DNA from: Halopiger xanaduensis SH-6
GTDB taxonomy: Archaea > Halobacteriota > Halobacteria > Halobacteriales > Natrialbaceae
Reading direction: 5' to 3'
Length of the DNA stretch: 64,000 nt
NCBI RefSeq assembly: GCF_000217715.1
Contig: NC_015666.1
Span: 3,422,270 to 3,486,269, forward strand
Translations under genes and position numbers: made by a program
The notes under the pieces: generated by a model
Databases searched by the model: none
What the model was told of the DNA's origin: nothing
The model's input: only the letters and a program-made list of their open reading frames with translations
In this document: one piece after another, positions 1 to 8,918 of the stretch
How positions within the stretch are numbered: position 1 is the first letter of the stretch
Layout: each line of letters opens with the position of its first letter

Positions 1-318
1 GACGACGGGTTCGCGGTAGAAGTTGTTGTTGTCGTAGTAGCGGACGATTCCGCGGGTCTCGACGGCGTCGTGGACGGCCAGCGGGTGCGCGAGCATGTCG
101 TCCCAGCGCAGTTGGCCCTCTACGATGCGGTCGAGGTCGGCGTCCTGTTGGACGCCGATCACTTCCTCGCGGGCCTCCTCGTAGGCCGCGGTGATCTCCT
201 CGCTCTCGTCGCCGCTGATGAGGTCGTGTTTCTGGTGCCCCTTGAGGTCCGAGAGGTCGTCTTTCGCCCAGTCCGGGAGCGGATACAGCCCCGGCGTGGT
301 CGAAACGTAGTCGGTCAT
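1..318 (-). CDS. Methionine synthase, N-terminal part (cut by window edge)
   Basis: The reverse-strand reading frame starts at the ATG at 318 and runs open to base 1, giving 106 residues of a longer protein. The N-terminus (MTDYVSTTPGLYPLPDWAKD) and the later stretch QLRWDDMLAHPLAVHDA resemble the haloarchaeal cobalamin-independent methionine synthase (MetE/UROD-like fold), which transfers a methyl group from a folate to homocysteine. The zinc site lies in the C-terminal part and is not visible here. An AT-rich TATA-like stretch at about 345-355 lies some 30 bp upstream, which fits a leaderless or nearly leaderless transcript. The family call comes from recall of haloarchaeal homologues. Confidence 0.75.
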   Translation of the reverse strand, partial: MTDYVSTTPGLYPLPDWAKDDLSDLKGHQKHDLISGDESEEITAAYEEAREEVIGVQQDADLDRIVEGQLRWDDMLAHPLAVHDAVETRGIVRYYDNNNFYREPVV

Positions 319-667
319 CGTACGACCGGCTAGGCTATACCGGTGCTTAATATTTTCCATCCCGTCTAATACACGACGGTAATTTCGACGGCCTTCGGCG
401 GCGACGCTCCCGATAGTATCCGTTACTCCGAAAATACCACGGAAAAGAAACAATCGCGGCCGGTCGATCGGCCGGTCAGCCGGGGTTCGCCGTCGCAAAC
501 TGTGCTACTCGGACGACTCGAGCGATAGCAGAAATACGAAATTCGATTAGACGAGCCCGACGGTTGATAATCAGTTAATATCATGTAGTTGCAGTGGGCG
601 CATCGCATTCAATCCTCAATGAACTATCAATAAATACTAATAATAATGTTATTGAACGGCGAATTGC
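319..667. promoter_or_regulatory. Divergent intergenic region between methionine synthase and GntP permease
   Basis: This 349-bp gap separates two divergent genes. It holds a TATA-like run near 345-355 (reverse strand) for the methionine synthase and an AT-rich run at 629-652 just before the GntP start. No convincing small gene was seen; a 61-codon reverse frame inside it has no family features. Confidence 0.5.
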
Positions 668-2074
668 ATGCTACCAGCTACCATGCCGTTGCAGATCGGC
701 GGAGCAGGACCGCTCCTCGCGCTGGTCGCGGGGATCGCAACCATCGTCTTCCTCCTGATTTACCTCGACTTACCGCCGTTCATCGCGCTGGTCATCGCCG
801 GGTTCGTCGTCGGCGCAGTTTCCCCCGACATTCCGTTCGGCGACGTGCCCGGGGAGTTCGCCGGATCGTTCGGGGACGGGATGGCCGGGATCGGTATCCC
901 GATCCTGATGGCGGCGATCATCGGAAAGGCGATGATCGAAAGCGGCGCGGCGGACCGGATCGTCCGCTTTTTCAACGGCGTCTTCGGGCGGGACAACACC
1001 GAGTACTCGCTGTTCAGCAGCGGATTCGTCATGGCGATCCCGGTGTTTTTCGACAACGTGTTCTACCTGCTCGCGCCGCTGGCGCGAGCGGCGCGCTCGC
1101 GCACGGGGCAGAATTACGCGCTGTTCATCGTCGCCATCGGGGCGGCCGGCGCCGTGACGCACGGGTTCGTCCCGCCGACGCCGGGTCCGCTGCTCGCAGT
1201 CGAAACGTTTGCGGAGGCCGGTGCATCGACGAACCTGGGTCTGACGATCGGAGTCGGACTCCTGACGGGACTTCCGACCGCGCTCGTCGCCGGTCTCGGC
1301 TACGGCTACGTCATCAACCGACGGCTCGAGATCCCGCTGCGCGACGCGATGGGGACGACCGTCGAGGAACTGAACGAGAAGGTCGAGCGACCTACGAGTC
1401 AGCTTCCGGGCCTGCTCGAGGCGATGCTCCCGATCCTGCTGGCCGTCCTGCTGGTGGGTGCGGACACCTTCGTCACGACGTTCATCGGCGAGGATACCGC
1501 CGCCGCTTCGGTTACGAATTTCATCGGCGATCCGAACTTCGCGCTGACCGCGGCGGCGCTCGCTGCGGCGTTCACCTACTTCCGCATGAGCGACATCTCC
1601 GGAGATGTGTTCTCCGACGAACTGACAGAGGCGCTCAAAAGCGGCGGTAACATCGCGGCGATCACCGCCGCCGGCGGCGCGTTCGGGTACATGCTCCAGC
1701 AGGCCGGTGCCGGCGAACTCATCGCGAACAGCCTTCAGGAACTCGGCCTCGGCGTGCTCGCCACCGCGTGGGTGATCGCCGCGGGCGTGCGCCTGGTCCA
1801 GGGGTCTGCGACCGTCGCGATCACCACGACCGCGGGCATCACCGCGCCGATGGCCGGAAGCTTCAGCGCGAATCCCGCCTACCTGGTCATGGCGATCGGT
1901 GCGGGCGCGACCTTCTGCTCGTGGTACAACGACAGCGGCTTCTGGATCGTCAAGGAGATCGGCGGGCTCACCCAGGGCGAGACGCTCAAAACGTGGACCG
2001 TCTCGACGATCCTCATCGGGATCGTGGGCCTGATCAGCACGCTGGTCTTCTCGACGATCCTGCCGCTGGCCTAG
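668..2074 (+). CDS. GntP-family gluconate/organic acid:H+ symporter
   Basis: A 468-residue, strongly hydrophobic protein with about 12 predicted membrane segments. It resembles the GntP family of proton-coupled gluconate/sugar-acid permeases in length and in conserved stretches such as GIPILMAAIIGKAMIESGAA (about residues 77-96) and GFVPPTPGPLLA (about 168-179). It would sit in the cytoplasmic membrane. Substrate is not decided by sequence; gluconate or another hydroxy acid is likely from family knowledge. An internal ATG at 683 is an alternative start. The AT-rich run upstream is the likely promoter. The gene converges on the methyltransferase behind it, and the two stop codons share the bases CTAG. 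Confidence 0.85.
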   Translation: MLPATMPLQIGGAGPLLALVAGIATIVFLLIYLDLPPFIALVIAGFVVGAVSPDIPFGDVPGEFAGSFGDGMAGIGIPILMAAIIGKAMIESGAADRIVRFFNGVFGRDNTEYSLFSSGFVMAIPVFFDNVFYLLAPLARAARSRTGQNYALFIVAIGAAGAVTHGFVPPTPGPLLAVETFAEAGASTNLGLTIGVGLLTGLPTALVAGLGYGYVINRRLEIPLRDAMGTTVEELNEKVERPTSQLPGLLEAMLPILLAVLLVGADTFVTTFIGEDTAAASVTNFIGDPNFALTAAALAAAFTYFRMSDISGDVFSDELTEALKSGGNIAAITAAGGAFGYMLQQAGAGELIANSLQELGLGVLATAWVIAAGVRLVQGSATVAITTTAGITAPMAGSFSANPAYLVMAIGAGATFCSWYNDSGFWIVKEIGGLTQGETLKTWTVSTILIGIVGLISTLVFSTILPLA

Positions 2075-2688
2075 TCGAATAGCTCGAGGACGGTCAGCGT
2101 CTCGAAGGGGAACGACTCGTCGGCGATTGCAGCGGCGCTAAAGCCCTCCTCGCCGGCCCGCTCGACGACCTCGTCGACGCCGGTGAGACTGCTGACCAGC
2201 AGGTAGACGACGCCGTCGGGCGCGATCACGCGGCCGACGTTCGCGAGGAACGGATCGATCACCGCGCGGCCGTCTTCGCCGCCCGACAGCGCGCGTTCCA
2301 TCCAGTCGTCCCACTCGTTTTCGGGGTCGGTCGGCAGGTACGGCGGGTTAAAGAGGACGGCGTCGAACGCGCCGTCTGCGAACGGCGAAACGAGGTCCGC
2401 CCGAACCGTCTCGAGGCCCTCTTCGCGGGCCTGGCGAACGGCGTGGGGGTTCAGATCCGAGGCGATCACGCGGGCATCCGTCTCCGCGTCGACCCGATGG
2501 GCGACGTAGCCGGAGCCGGTGCCGACCTCGAGGACGAGCGGGGGATCGGCGTCCGCGTCGCCGTCACCGCCGCTGGAGTCGGCAGCCGTCCGGCCGATCC
2601 GTTCGCAGGCCGTTTCAGCCAGCAACTGCGAGTCTTCGGCCGGCTGGTACACCTCGGTTTCGACGTCGCGTCGGTCGCTGAGGTCCAT
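2071..2688 (-). CDS. HemK2/Mtq2-type protein N5-glutamine methyltransferase
   Basis: A 205-residue class I SAM-dependent methyltransferase. The SAM-binding motif VLEVGTGSGYVA is at about residues 52-63 and the diagnostic NPPY motif at 114-117, which binds the glutamine side chain in the HemK/PrmC/Mtq2 family. Archaeal members methylate the GGQ glutamine of release factor aRF1. Length fits the short archaeal/eukaryotic HemK2 form lacking the bacterial N-terminal domain. It lies last in a reverse-strand cluster with RsmA, DUF655, Rpb4 and L21e, a setting consistent with a translation role. A seven-residue acidic/Gly insert (about 39-48) is typical halophilic padding. Confidence 0.88.
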   Translation of the reverse strand: MDLSDRRDVETEVYQPAEDSQLLAETACERIGRTAADSSGGDGDADADPPLVLEVGTGSGYVAHRVDAETDARVIASDLNPHAVRQAREEGLETVRADLVSPFADGAFDAVLFNPPYLPTDPENEWDDWMERALSGGEDGRAVIDPFLANVGRVIAPDGVVYLLVSSLTGVDEVVERAGEEGFSAAAIADESFPFETLTVLELFD

Positions 2689-2694
2689 CAGTGA

Positions 2695-3891
2695 TCAGTT
2701 TTCCTCCGGTGGAGTCATCCGCTGTTCGTGGCTGTCGTTCTCGATTTCGGTGCCGTCGCCGGTCGACACGCTCGTTCCGTCGCCGGCGATCCGAAATCCG
2801 TCGGTTTCGGCCCGTCCCGACAGTTCCTGCTGCGGGAAGGGGATCTTGATTCCCTCGTCGTCGAACGCGTCCTTGATCGCGTTGATCGCGGCGGTTCGGG
2901 CCCGCCAGTGGCGTCTGGCGCTCGGCTTGTCGATCCAGAACCGCACGCCCAGTACCACCGCCGAGTCGCCGAACTCCTTCCCGACGACCTGCGGCCCGGG
3001 CGCGGACAGCGAGTACTCGAGGTCCGCGACGACCGACTCGGCGACGTCGGCGGCGTGCTCGAGGTCGGTCTCGTAGTCGACGCCGACCTCGATTTCGATA
3101 CGCAATCGGCCGCGCCGCGAGCGGTTCGTTACCATTTCGGAGGAGACGACGTCGTTCGGGATCATGATGTACTCGCCGTCGAAGCTCCGCAGGCGCGTGT
3201 TGACGATCGAGATATCCGTGACGATTCCCTCCTCGTCCTCGACTTTGATCCAGTCGCCGATCTCGAACGGGCGGTCGAACATTAAGACGAAACCGGCTAA
3301 CACCGTCCCCAGCGTCTGGCGCGCGGCCATACCGACGACGATACCGAGGAAGCCGGCCCCAACGAGCAGGCCGCCGAGATCGTCGATCCAGACGCCCAGC
3401 ACGACGACCACCGAGACCGACCAGATGACGACCTGCGTCAGCCGGCGGGTGATCTCGCGCTGGTGGTCGGTGACGGCTGCCGCCGAGCCCAGCACCTCGT
3501 CGAGAACGCGCTTGACGAACCGCTGGAGGATGATCGTCCCGACGATGAGGATGAAGGAGACGATCGCTTTCGCCACGATGTCGCCGCCGAGGTCGAGTTG
3601 ATCGAACCCGGTGTGGATCGTTCCCGTCAGGTCCCAGACGCCGACGACGATCGCGAGGGTGACCAGACAGGTGGCGATGAGGACCGCGGTCGACGCGATG
3701 TCGCCGTACAGCGGTTTCGTACGCTCGGCGACGCGTTTCTGGACGCGCCGGTAGGAGAGCAGGACGAAAAGCAGGAGCCCGACCGCTGCGAACGTAATCG
3801 CGAGTTGCATCTCCGTCGACTCGACCCCCGCGAACAGTCCGCTGAGCCGATCCAGCCAGCCGGCTCCGGTCGGATCCTCCGTTGCAGTCAT
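2695..3891 (-). CDS. MscS-family mechanosensitive ion channel
   Basis: A 398-residue membrane protein. An N-terminal membrane segment (AITFAAVGLLLFVLL) is followed by further segments, a pore-lining helix with small residues (LLVGAGFLGIVVGMAARQTL) and the MscS beta-domain motif FDRPFEIGDWI. The protein would open on membrane tension to release solutes during osmotic downshock. The ATG at 3891 is preferred to the longer upstream frame, whose Arg/Ser-rich 67 residues look like out-of-frame GC-rich sequence. The gene sits between RsmA and HemK2 with 6 bp to the latter, so it may be cotranscribed although its function is unrelated. Confidence 0.88.
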   Translation of the reverse strand: MTATEDPTGAGWLDRLSGLFAGVESTEMQLAITFAAVGLLLFVLLSYRRVQKRVAERTKPLYGDIASTAVLIATCLVTLAIVVGVWDLTGTIHTGFDQLDLGGDIVAKAIVSFILIVGTIILQRFVKRVLDEVLGSAAAVTDHQREITRRLTQVVIWSVSVVVVLGVWIDDLGGLLVGAGFLGIVVGMAARQTLGTVLAGFVLMFDRPFEIGDWIKVEDEEGIVTDISIVNTRLRSFDGEYIMIPNDVVSSEMVTNRSRRGRLRIEIEVGVDYETDLEHAADVAESVVADLEYSLSAPGPQVVGKEFGDSAVVLGVRFWIDKPSARRHWRARTAAINAIKDAFDDEGIKIPFPQQELSGRAETDGFRIAGDGTSVSTGDGTEIENDSHEQRMTPPEEN

Positions 3892-3970
3892 AGTGAATGT
3901 CGCTTCTCGGCTCTTGTCGTCCGCGCAGCTTTGAGTATTCGTCGGTCGGTGCCGGGTGCTGCAGGCTGCC

Positions 3971-4810
3971 CTACGTTTCCGCCGGCTCGCCGACCTCGAG
4001 CGCCAGTCGCGCCAGCGCGGCGAACTCCCGGGGCTCCATCGCGTCGGCTCGCTTCTGCAGAATCGCTTCGTCGGCCGCCTCGACGACTGCATCGGGCGCC
4101 TCGAGGTTCGTGATGTGGGCCGTGTTCCGGATCGCGTTCCGGATCGTCTTCCGCCGTTGCGTAAAGAGGGCCTTCACGAACCGCAGGAAGAACTCCTCGT
4201 CGTCGACCTCGTAGTCCGGGTCGCGCGGCACCGCGCGGATCACCGCGCTCTGGACCGCCGGCGGCGGCGAGAACGCCTCCTTCGGGATCGATTCGACGAT
4301 TTCGACGTCGGCGTAGTGCTGGGTCGACACCGAAAGCCGGCCGTACTCCGAGGTGTCGGGCTCGGCGACCATCCGCTCGGCGAACTCCTGCTGAAACATC
4401 AACACGAGCGGCCGCCCTTCGGGAAGCAGTCGGAAGGCGATCTCGCTCGAGACGCCGTAGGGGAGGTTCGACACCGAGGCCGTGAAGTCGGGCAAGTCGA
4501 CCTCGAGGGCGTCGTCCTCGATCACGGTCAGATCGCCGGCGTCGATCGCCTCGCGAAACTCCTCCCGCAGGAACGCGGCGAGCTTCCGATCTCGTTCGAC
4601 GACCGTCACCTCGTCGGCGACCGCGAGGAGGCGGTCGGTCAGCGCGCCAGTCCCGCCGCCGATCTCGAGCAGGTGGGACGCGTCGGCATCGATCTCCTCG
4701 AGGTAGGTCGGCAGCCGATCGAGCACGCGGTCGTCGACGAGGAAGTGCTGGTCGCGGTCCGGATCGCCGCGGACGCCGGCCCGGGCGATCAGCGCATCGG
4801 GGTCTCTCAT
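3971..4810 (-). CDS. rsmA: 16S rRNA adenine dimethyltransferase RsmA (KsgA/Dim1)
   Basis: A 279-residue enzyme that dimethylates two adjacent adenines in helix 45 of 16S rRNA during small-subunit maturation. Visible landmarks are DQHFLVDDRVLDR near the N-terminus, the SAM motif LLEIGGGTGALTDRLL, the catalytic NLPYGVSSEIAF motif, and the C-terminal stretch FTQRRKTIRNAIRNT. Length fits archaeal KsgA. The ATG at 4810 (MRDPDALIARAG) is preferred. Further ATGs upstream lie inside a 19-bp tandem repeat and would add a non-conserved leader. Neighbours are translation/transcription genes. Confidence 0.93.
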   Translation of the reverse strand: MRDPDALIARAGVRGDPDRDQHFLVDDRVLDRLPTYLEEIDADASHLLEIGGGTGALTDRLLAVADEVTVVERDRKLAAFLREEFREAIDAGDLTVIEDDALEVDLPDFTASVSNLPYGVSSEIAFRLLPEGRPLVLMFQQEFAERMVAEPDTSEYGRLSVSTQHYADVEIVESIPKEAFSPPPAVQSAVIRAVPRDPDYEVDDEEFFLRFVKALFTQRRKTIRNAIRNTAHITNLEAPDAVVEAADEAILQKRADAMEPREFAALARLALEVGEPAET

Positions 4811-4841
4811 TGCCGGCGGTTGGGCGGGGGTACGTGTAAAC

Positions 4842-4897
4842 GCACCGTCTCGCATCGTTCGCACCGTCTCGCATCGTTCGCACCGTCTCGCGGGTTC
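4842..4897. repeat. 19-bp tandem repeat, about 2.8 copies, upstream of rsmA
   Basis: The unit GCACCGTCTCGCATCGTTC occurs at 4842-4860 and 4861-4879, followed by a partial copy to about 4892. It lies between usp and rsmA, directly upstream of the preferred rsmA start. On the reverse strand each unit carries an ATG, so copy-number change would add or remove possible upstream starts. Confidence 0.85.
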
Positions 4898-4932
4898 CGC
4901 TCGAGCGGCAGTCGTCAGCTAGCCGTCGGGGC

Positions 4933-5409
4933 TCAGACCGTGCCGCTTCGGACGTACGTGACCGGACACGGCGAGGAGAGCAGCACCTTCTGGGCCGTAC
5001 TGCCGAACACCGCCTTCCCCGTCGGCGAGCGCTTCCGGCCGCCGACGATGAGGTTGTCCGCGTCGACCTCCTCGGCCAACGCGATGATCTCCTCGGCGCG
5101 GTCGCCGACCGCAGCGCGGATCTCGACGTCGACGCCCGCCTCCTCGAGCCGATCGGAAATCTCGCTGACCGGCTCCGTCTCCCGGGCCAGCGCCTCCGGG
5201 GAGAGGTCCCGGTTCTCGAGGTCGATGCCCATCTTGTCGATGGCTTCCTGGTAGTTGTGAACCTCGTCCTCGTACTCGCTGGCCGAAATGACGTGCGCCA
5301 GAACGACGGTCGCACCCGTCGGCTCGGCGACGTCGATCGTCTGCTGGGTCAACTCGTCGATACGGTCGCTATCGCTCGGCCCGATCGCGAGTAGAATCGT
5401 CTCAATCAT
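4933..5409 (-). CDS. Universal stress protein (UspA family)
   Basis: A 158-residue single-domain Usp. The N-terminal strand IETILLAIG and the C-terminal nucleotide-binding signature GGRKRSPTGKAVFGS (G-x2-G-x9-G-S/T type) indicate an ATP-binding Usp, thought to act as a dimeric cytoplasmic stress protein. It interrupts the otherwise information-processing cluster L21e-Rpb4-DUF655-RsmA-HemK2. No specific ligand or partner can be named. Confidence 0.92.
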   Translation of the reverse strand: MIETILLAIGPSDSDRIDELTQQTIDVAEPTGATVVLAHVISASEYEDEVHNYQEAIDKMGIDLENRDLSPEALARETEPVSEISDRLEEAGVDVEIRAAVGDRAEEIIALAEEVDADNLIVGGRKRSPTGKAVFGSTAQKVLLSSPCPVTYVRSGTV

Positions 5410-5490
5410 CGTTTTCCTTTCAGTTCCCGTATTCTTAAACGTACTGGTGGCCGGCCCGCAGGACGTCCGAGCGGCCCGCTGTGGGGCTCG

Positions 5491-6087
5491 TTACCGGGCG
5501 TTTTCCTCTTCCTGTCGGCCGACGAACGTTTGATACTTCAGGTCGTCGTCCCGAAGCTCCTCGAGGATGCGCTCGACGAGGATCTCGTCGGGATCGTGCA
5601 GGCCGGAGACCCGCTCTGACAGCTCCTCGAAGCTCTCGAAGGGCTTGCGCTTTCGCTCGTCGAGGATGCCGTTGCGGAGCTTCTTCCCGATGCCCGGCAG
5701 CAGGTTCAGCTGGTGGAGCCGCAGCGTGATCGGCTGGGCTTCGTTGTAGAAGTCGACGAACCGCTCCTCGTTTTCCTCGACTAGATCTTGGACCACGTAC
5801 TCGAGTTCCGACTGGGCGCCCGAGGAGAGGTCCTCGTAGTCGACGCGGTGGGCTTCGGTGACGATATCCCGTTCTTCCGGCGGCTCGACGACAACCTCGC
5901 TGCCGATCGTGAGCCGCTCGTCTTCGTCGAAGGCGACCTGATAGAGGCGGAAATCGTCGACCTCCAGCGCATATCCCGCTGGAGACTTCTCGTACTGCGG
6001 TCGACCGTCGTCCGACAGCCCGTGTGCGAGGTAGTCCAACACGACTGCGCGCCGAACGTCCGTCTCGTCGCCGTCGGCTTCGCTCAT
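5491..6087 (-). CDS. DUF655 family nucleic-acid-binding protein
   Basis: A 198-residue protein. The C-terminal half contains a helix-hairpin-helix-like stretch (QLNLLPGIGKKLRNGILDER) and an N-terminal OB-like region. DUF655 proteins are found across archaea beside rpoF (Rpb4) and rsmA, and this window shows the same neighbourhood. A role in RNA/DNA binding is inferred from the HhH motif; the exact function is unknown. The ATG at 6087 (MSEADGDE) is preferred over an in-frame ATG eight codons upstream because the acidic start is typical of haloarchaea. Confidence 0.88.
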   Translation of the reverse strand: MSEADGDETDVRRAVVLDYLAHGLSDDGRPQYEKSPAGYALEVDDFRLYQVAFDEDERLTIGSEVVVEPPEERDIVTEAHRVDYEDLSSGAQSELEYVVQDLVEENEERFVDFYNEAQPITLRLHQLNLLPGIGKKLRNGILDERKRKPFESFEELSERVSGLHDPDEILVERILEELRDDDLKYQTFVGRQEEENAR

Positions 6088-6329
6088 TGTCTCCGAATAC
6101 GTGCAGGCCACACTTAAAGAGTCGGCCCGCGTTCAGGAGTCAGTACCGCGAGTGGGGTTCCCGCGGACCTGCACCCGTGGCGATCTGCGACCGCGACGCT
6201 CGCTTCCGGGGCGTCACTGCCGAATGCGCTCTATGGCCGTCGCTGCCGAAAACGAACTCCGACGCTGGACTCCTGTCCGGCAACCGCCGCTCGGAGATCG
6301 GAAATCGAAGCCCGAAAACAGACACCGGC

Positions 6330-6686
6330 TCAGGCGTACTGCGCCACGACGTTGAGAATTTCGTCGAGTTCGTCCCCCGACAGCGAGTACCGCTGCTGTG
6401 CGTAGACCGACCGGAGTTCGTCCCGGTTGCGCGGCAGGAGGTTGGCGATCTTGTAGGCCGTCGGCTCGTCGACCTTCTCGAGGTCCTGCAGGTCGTCGAC
6501 GAGCTGCTGGGCCTCCTCGGGCTCGAGGACGGCGAACCGGTTGGCGTGTTCGATCGCCCGCGCGAGCTCGTAGGGGAGTTCGCGCTCCTCGTCCAGTGCG
6601 CGTTCGGCTTCGATGTCGGCGAGCAGTTCCTTGGTTTCCGAGACGGTGAGGAACTCCTCGTCGACGATCTCTTTGAAGATCGTCAT
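6330..6686 (-). CDS. rpoF: RNA polymerase subunit Rpb4 (RpoF)
   Basis: A 118-residue protein matching archaeal Rpb4 (subunit F), which forms the stalk of RNA polymerase with Rpb7/RpoE and helps open-complex formation. The N-terminal TIFKEIVDEEFLTVSETKE and the C-terminal HRDC-like region (LPRNRDELRSVYAQQRYSL) are characteristic. It lies 13 bp behind the L21e gene on the same strand, the conserved archaeal order. A 242-bp gap without a convincing gene separates it from DUF655. Confidence 0.93.
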   Translation of the reverse strand: MTIFKEIVDEEFLTVSETKELLADIEAERALDEERELPYELARAIEHANRFAVLEPEEAQQLVDDLQDLEKVDEPTAYKIANLLPRNRDELRSVYAQQRYSLSGDELDEILNVVAQYA

Positions 6687-6699
6687 TGTGTGATGGAGC

Positions 6700-7008
6700 T
6701 CAGACCCGGTCTTCGGACCGGTCCTGGGCGCGCATGTGGGCCGCGGTCACGATCAGCGTCTTGTCCTTGCCGCCGTCGTTGATGCGGACCTTGAACGCGT
6801 CGCCCTGCTTGCCGACGACTTCGCCGGTGTGACCGTCGAAGCGCGGGTGGAAGCGACCTTTGTGGACGCTCGGGTCGATCTTGAGATGGACTTTCTCGCC
6901 CTCTTCGTACTCCTGAATCGCGCGCTGGGGCGGCGAGGAGCCGCGGTCCCGCGGATCGTTCGAGAGTTTGCCTCGGGTTCCTTGACGTGGGCCATTAGAG
7001 TTCGGCAT
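6700..7008 (-). CDS. rpl21e: 50S ribosomal protein L21e
   Basis: A 102-residue basic/acidic protein with the L21e signature ([20 protein letters not shown] at the start; [33 protein letters not shown]). It is a structural component of the archaeal and eukaryotic large subunit. It is first in the reverse-strand cluster, followed closely by rpoF. Length agrees with halophilic L21e proteins. Confidence 0.95.
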   Translation of the reverse strand: MPNSNGPRQGTRGKLSNDPRDRGSSPPQRAIQEYEEGEKVHLKIDPSVHKGRFHPRFDGHTGEVVGKQGDAFKVRINDGGKDKTLIVTAAHMRAQDRSEDRV

Positions 7009-7116
7009 AGTCGTACGACCCTCTTACTTGGTGATGGTTATAAAACGCACGTTCCGGGTTCGTCGGCGCTCGCGCGGGCGACCGCCGCGGCTCGTTCGAC
7101 TCGGTTCCCGACGCGG

Positions 7117-7518
7117 TTACTCACTCTCTCCGTTCGAGTCCCGCGATCCGGGCCGCGGTCGGACGAGCCCGAACCAGGTTCGGTAGCACAGCGTCCCGAC
7201 GCCCGTGCCGACGGTGTGGCTGTACGTTCTCGAGACGTCGTCCGAGAGGTAGCGACGACTGACTGCGCTCCAGCACGCGGTCAGCGCCACCCGGCGTTTG
7301 GCCGACTCGCGCAGTCCGAACGCGTCGACGTCGTAGGCGTACGTCCAGCCAACGCTCGAGATCGCACCCGCGAGTACCCATCCGGGATCTAATCGAATTG
7401 AGCGGTCGTCGTCGCCGTCGTCGGAATCGTCCTCGAGTCGGCGGAGTTGTCGCGCGGCGACCAGTGCCGTGATCCCGACGACGAAATCGAGGGCGATTCG
7501 TTTCCAGGGTCGTCCCAT
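7117..7518 (-). CDS. Haloarchaeal hypothetical protein with two hydrophobic segments
   Basis: A 133-residue protein starting at ATG 7518 (MGRPWKRIALDF). Hydrophobic stretches at about residues 9-22 (VVGITALVAARQL) and 46-62 (GWVLAGAISSVGWTYAY) could be membrane segments. They are separated by an Asp-rich loop (DDSDDGDDDRS). The tail is Ser/Arg-rich. I recognise no family. An ATG six codons upstream is possible. Confidence 0.6.
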   Translation of the reverse strand: MGRPWKRIALDFVVGITALVAARQLRRLEDDSDDGDDDRSIRLDPGWVLAGAISSVGWTYAYDVDAFGLRESAKRRVALTACWSAVSRRYLSDDVSRTYSHTVGTGVGTLCYRTWFGLVRPRPGSRDSNGESE

Positions 7519-7646
7519 ACGTGTTGCTGCATTCACACTAAGCAGGAAAAGCGTATCCGGTCGACACCGTCCGAAAGCGGGACACTCTCTGACACGACTG
7601 CTCGGCGAAGGACAGACGTAACTGCCGCCCGCGCCTCGTATCGACC

Positions 7647-8834
7647 ATGACTGACGAGCACGACGGCAGCTCCGAGCCCGACGACCGTCGGATCGAGACC
7701 CGGTCGATCCACGCCGGACAGGACCCCGACGAGGAGACCGGCGCGCTGATGACGCCGATCCACGCTAATTCGACGTACGAACAGGACGCGCCCGGCGAGC
7801 ACCGCGGCTACGAGTACTCCCGCACCGGCAACCCCACGCGAACCGACCTCGAGGCGAACCTCGCGAGCCTCGAGAACGCCGAGTACGGCCGCGCGTTCGC
7901 CAGCGGCATGGCCTCCATCAACACGGTCCTGAACCTGCTCGAGGCGGGCGACCACGTCGTCACCGGAAACGACGTCTACGGCGGCACCCACCGCATCTTC
8001 ACGCAGGTCTACGAGGACTACGACCTCGAGTTTTCGTTCGTCGATATGACCGACCTCGAGGCCATCGAGTCGGCGTTCCAGGAAAACACGGAACTGCTTT
8101 GGCTCGAGACGCCCACCAATCCCCTCCTGTCGATCGTCGACATCGAGGGCGCGGCGGAGATCGCCCACGAGCACGACGCGCTCTGTGCGATCGACAACAC
8201 CTTCGCGACGCCGTACCTCCAGCGCCCGCTCGATTTGGGCGCGGACATCGTCTCCCACTCGCTGACCAAGTATCTGGGGGGCCACTCCGACATCGTCGGG
8301 GGCGCCCTGCTGACGAACGACGAAGAACTGGACGAGGAGTTCGGCTTCTACCAGAACGCCGTCGGCGCGACGCCGGGTCCCTTCGAGTCGTTCCTCGTCC
8401 TCCGCGGGACGAAGACCCTTCCCGTCCGGATGGATCGCCACTGCGAAAACGCTCAGGCGATCGCCGAGTGGCTCGAGGACCACCCCGACGTCGACCGCGT
8501 CTACTACCCCGGCCTCGAGTCCCATCCGGGCCACGAGATCGCCGCCGAGCAGATGGACGACTTCGGCGGCATGGTGAGCTTCGAACTCGACGCCACCATG
8601 GAGGAGGCCGGCGAGGTCGTTTCGAACACCGAGGTCTTCACCCTCGCGGAGAGCCTCGGCGGCGTCGAGAGCCTGATCGAACAGCCGGCGCCGATGACCC
8701 ACGCCGCGATCCCTCGTGAAGAACGGATCGAGGCCGGCCTCGAGGACAGCCTCATTCGCGCGAGCGTCGGCATCGAACACGTCGACGACCTGATCGCCGA
8801 TCTCGAGCAGGCGATCGACGCGGCGCTCGAGTAG
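7647..8834 (+). CDS. Cystathionine gamma-synthase/lyase-type PLP enzyme
   Basis: A 395-residue member of the Cys/Met-metabolism PLP family (trans-sulfuration). Conserved features are the [13 protein letters not shown] cofactor loop (about 57-69), ETPTNPLL (154-161), D183 that contacts the PLP nitrogen, and the Schiff-base lysine K208 in [13 protein letters not shown]. The reaction could be gamma-synthesis or gamma/beta-elimination on cystathionine or O-acylhomoserine; sequence alone does not separate these. A methionine synthase lies at the left edge, but 7 kb away, so a shared operon is not implied. Confidence 0.92.
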   Translation: MTDEHDGSSEPDDRRIETRSIHAGQDPDEETGALMTPIHANSTYEQDAPGEHRGYEYSRTGNPTRTDLEANLASLENAEYGRAFASGMASINTVLNLLEAGDHVVTGNDVYGGTHRIFTQVYEDYDLEFSFVDMTDLEAIESAFQENTELLWLETPTNPLLSIVDIEGAAEIAHEHDALCAIDNTFATPYLQRPLDLGADIVSHSLTKYLGGHSDIVGGALLTNDEELDEEFGFYQNAVGATPGPFESFLVLRGTKTLPVRMDRHCENAQAIAEWLEDHPDVDRVYYPGLESHPGHEIAAEQMDDFGGMVSFELDATMEEAGEVVSNTEVFTLAESLGGVESLIEQPAPMTHAAIPREERIEAGLEDSLIRASVGIEHVDDLIADLEQAIDAALE

Positions 8835-8918
8835 TCGCCGTTCGACGCGACGGGCCGCACCTCGCGCCGACGATCGCGATCCTTCAGTTCTTTCCCGCTG
8901 TCGACCGAACGGCCGCGT

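Noticed and set aside
423-608. 61-codon reverse frame in the first intergenic region
   Set aside because: No conserved features; composition is not acidic and the region carries promoters.
646-1650. 334-codon forward frame overlapping the GntP gene
   Set aside because: Arg-rich out-of-frame translation; the other frame encodes a clear permease.
6140-6325. 61-codon reverse frame between rpoF and DUF655
   Set aside because: Basic, Ser/Arg/Pro-rich translation without motifs; most likely non-coding.
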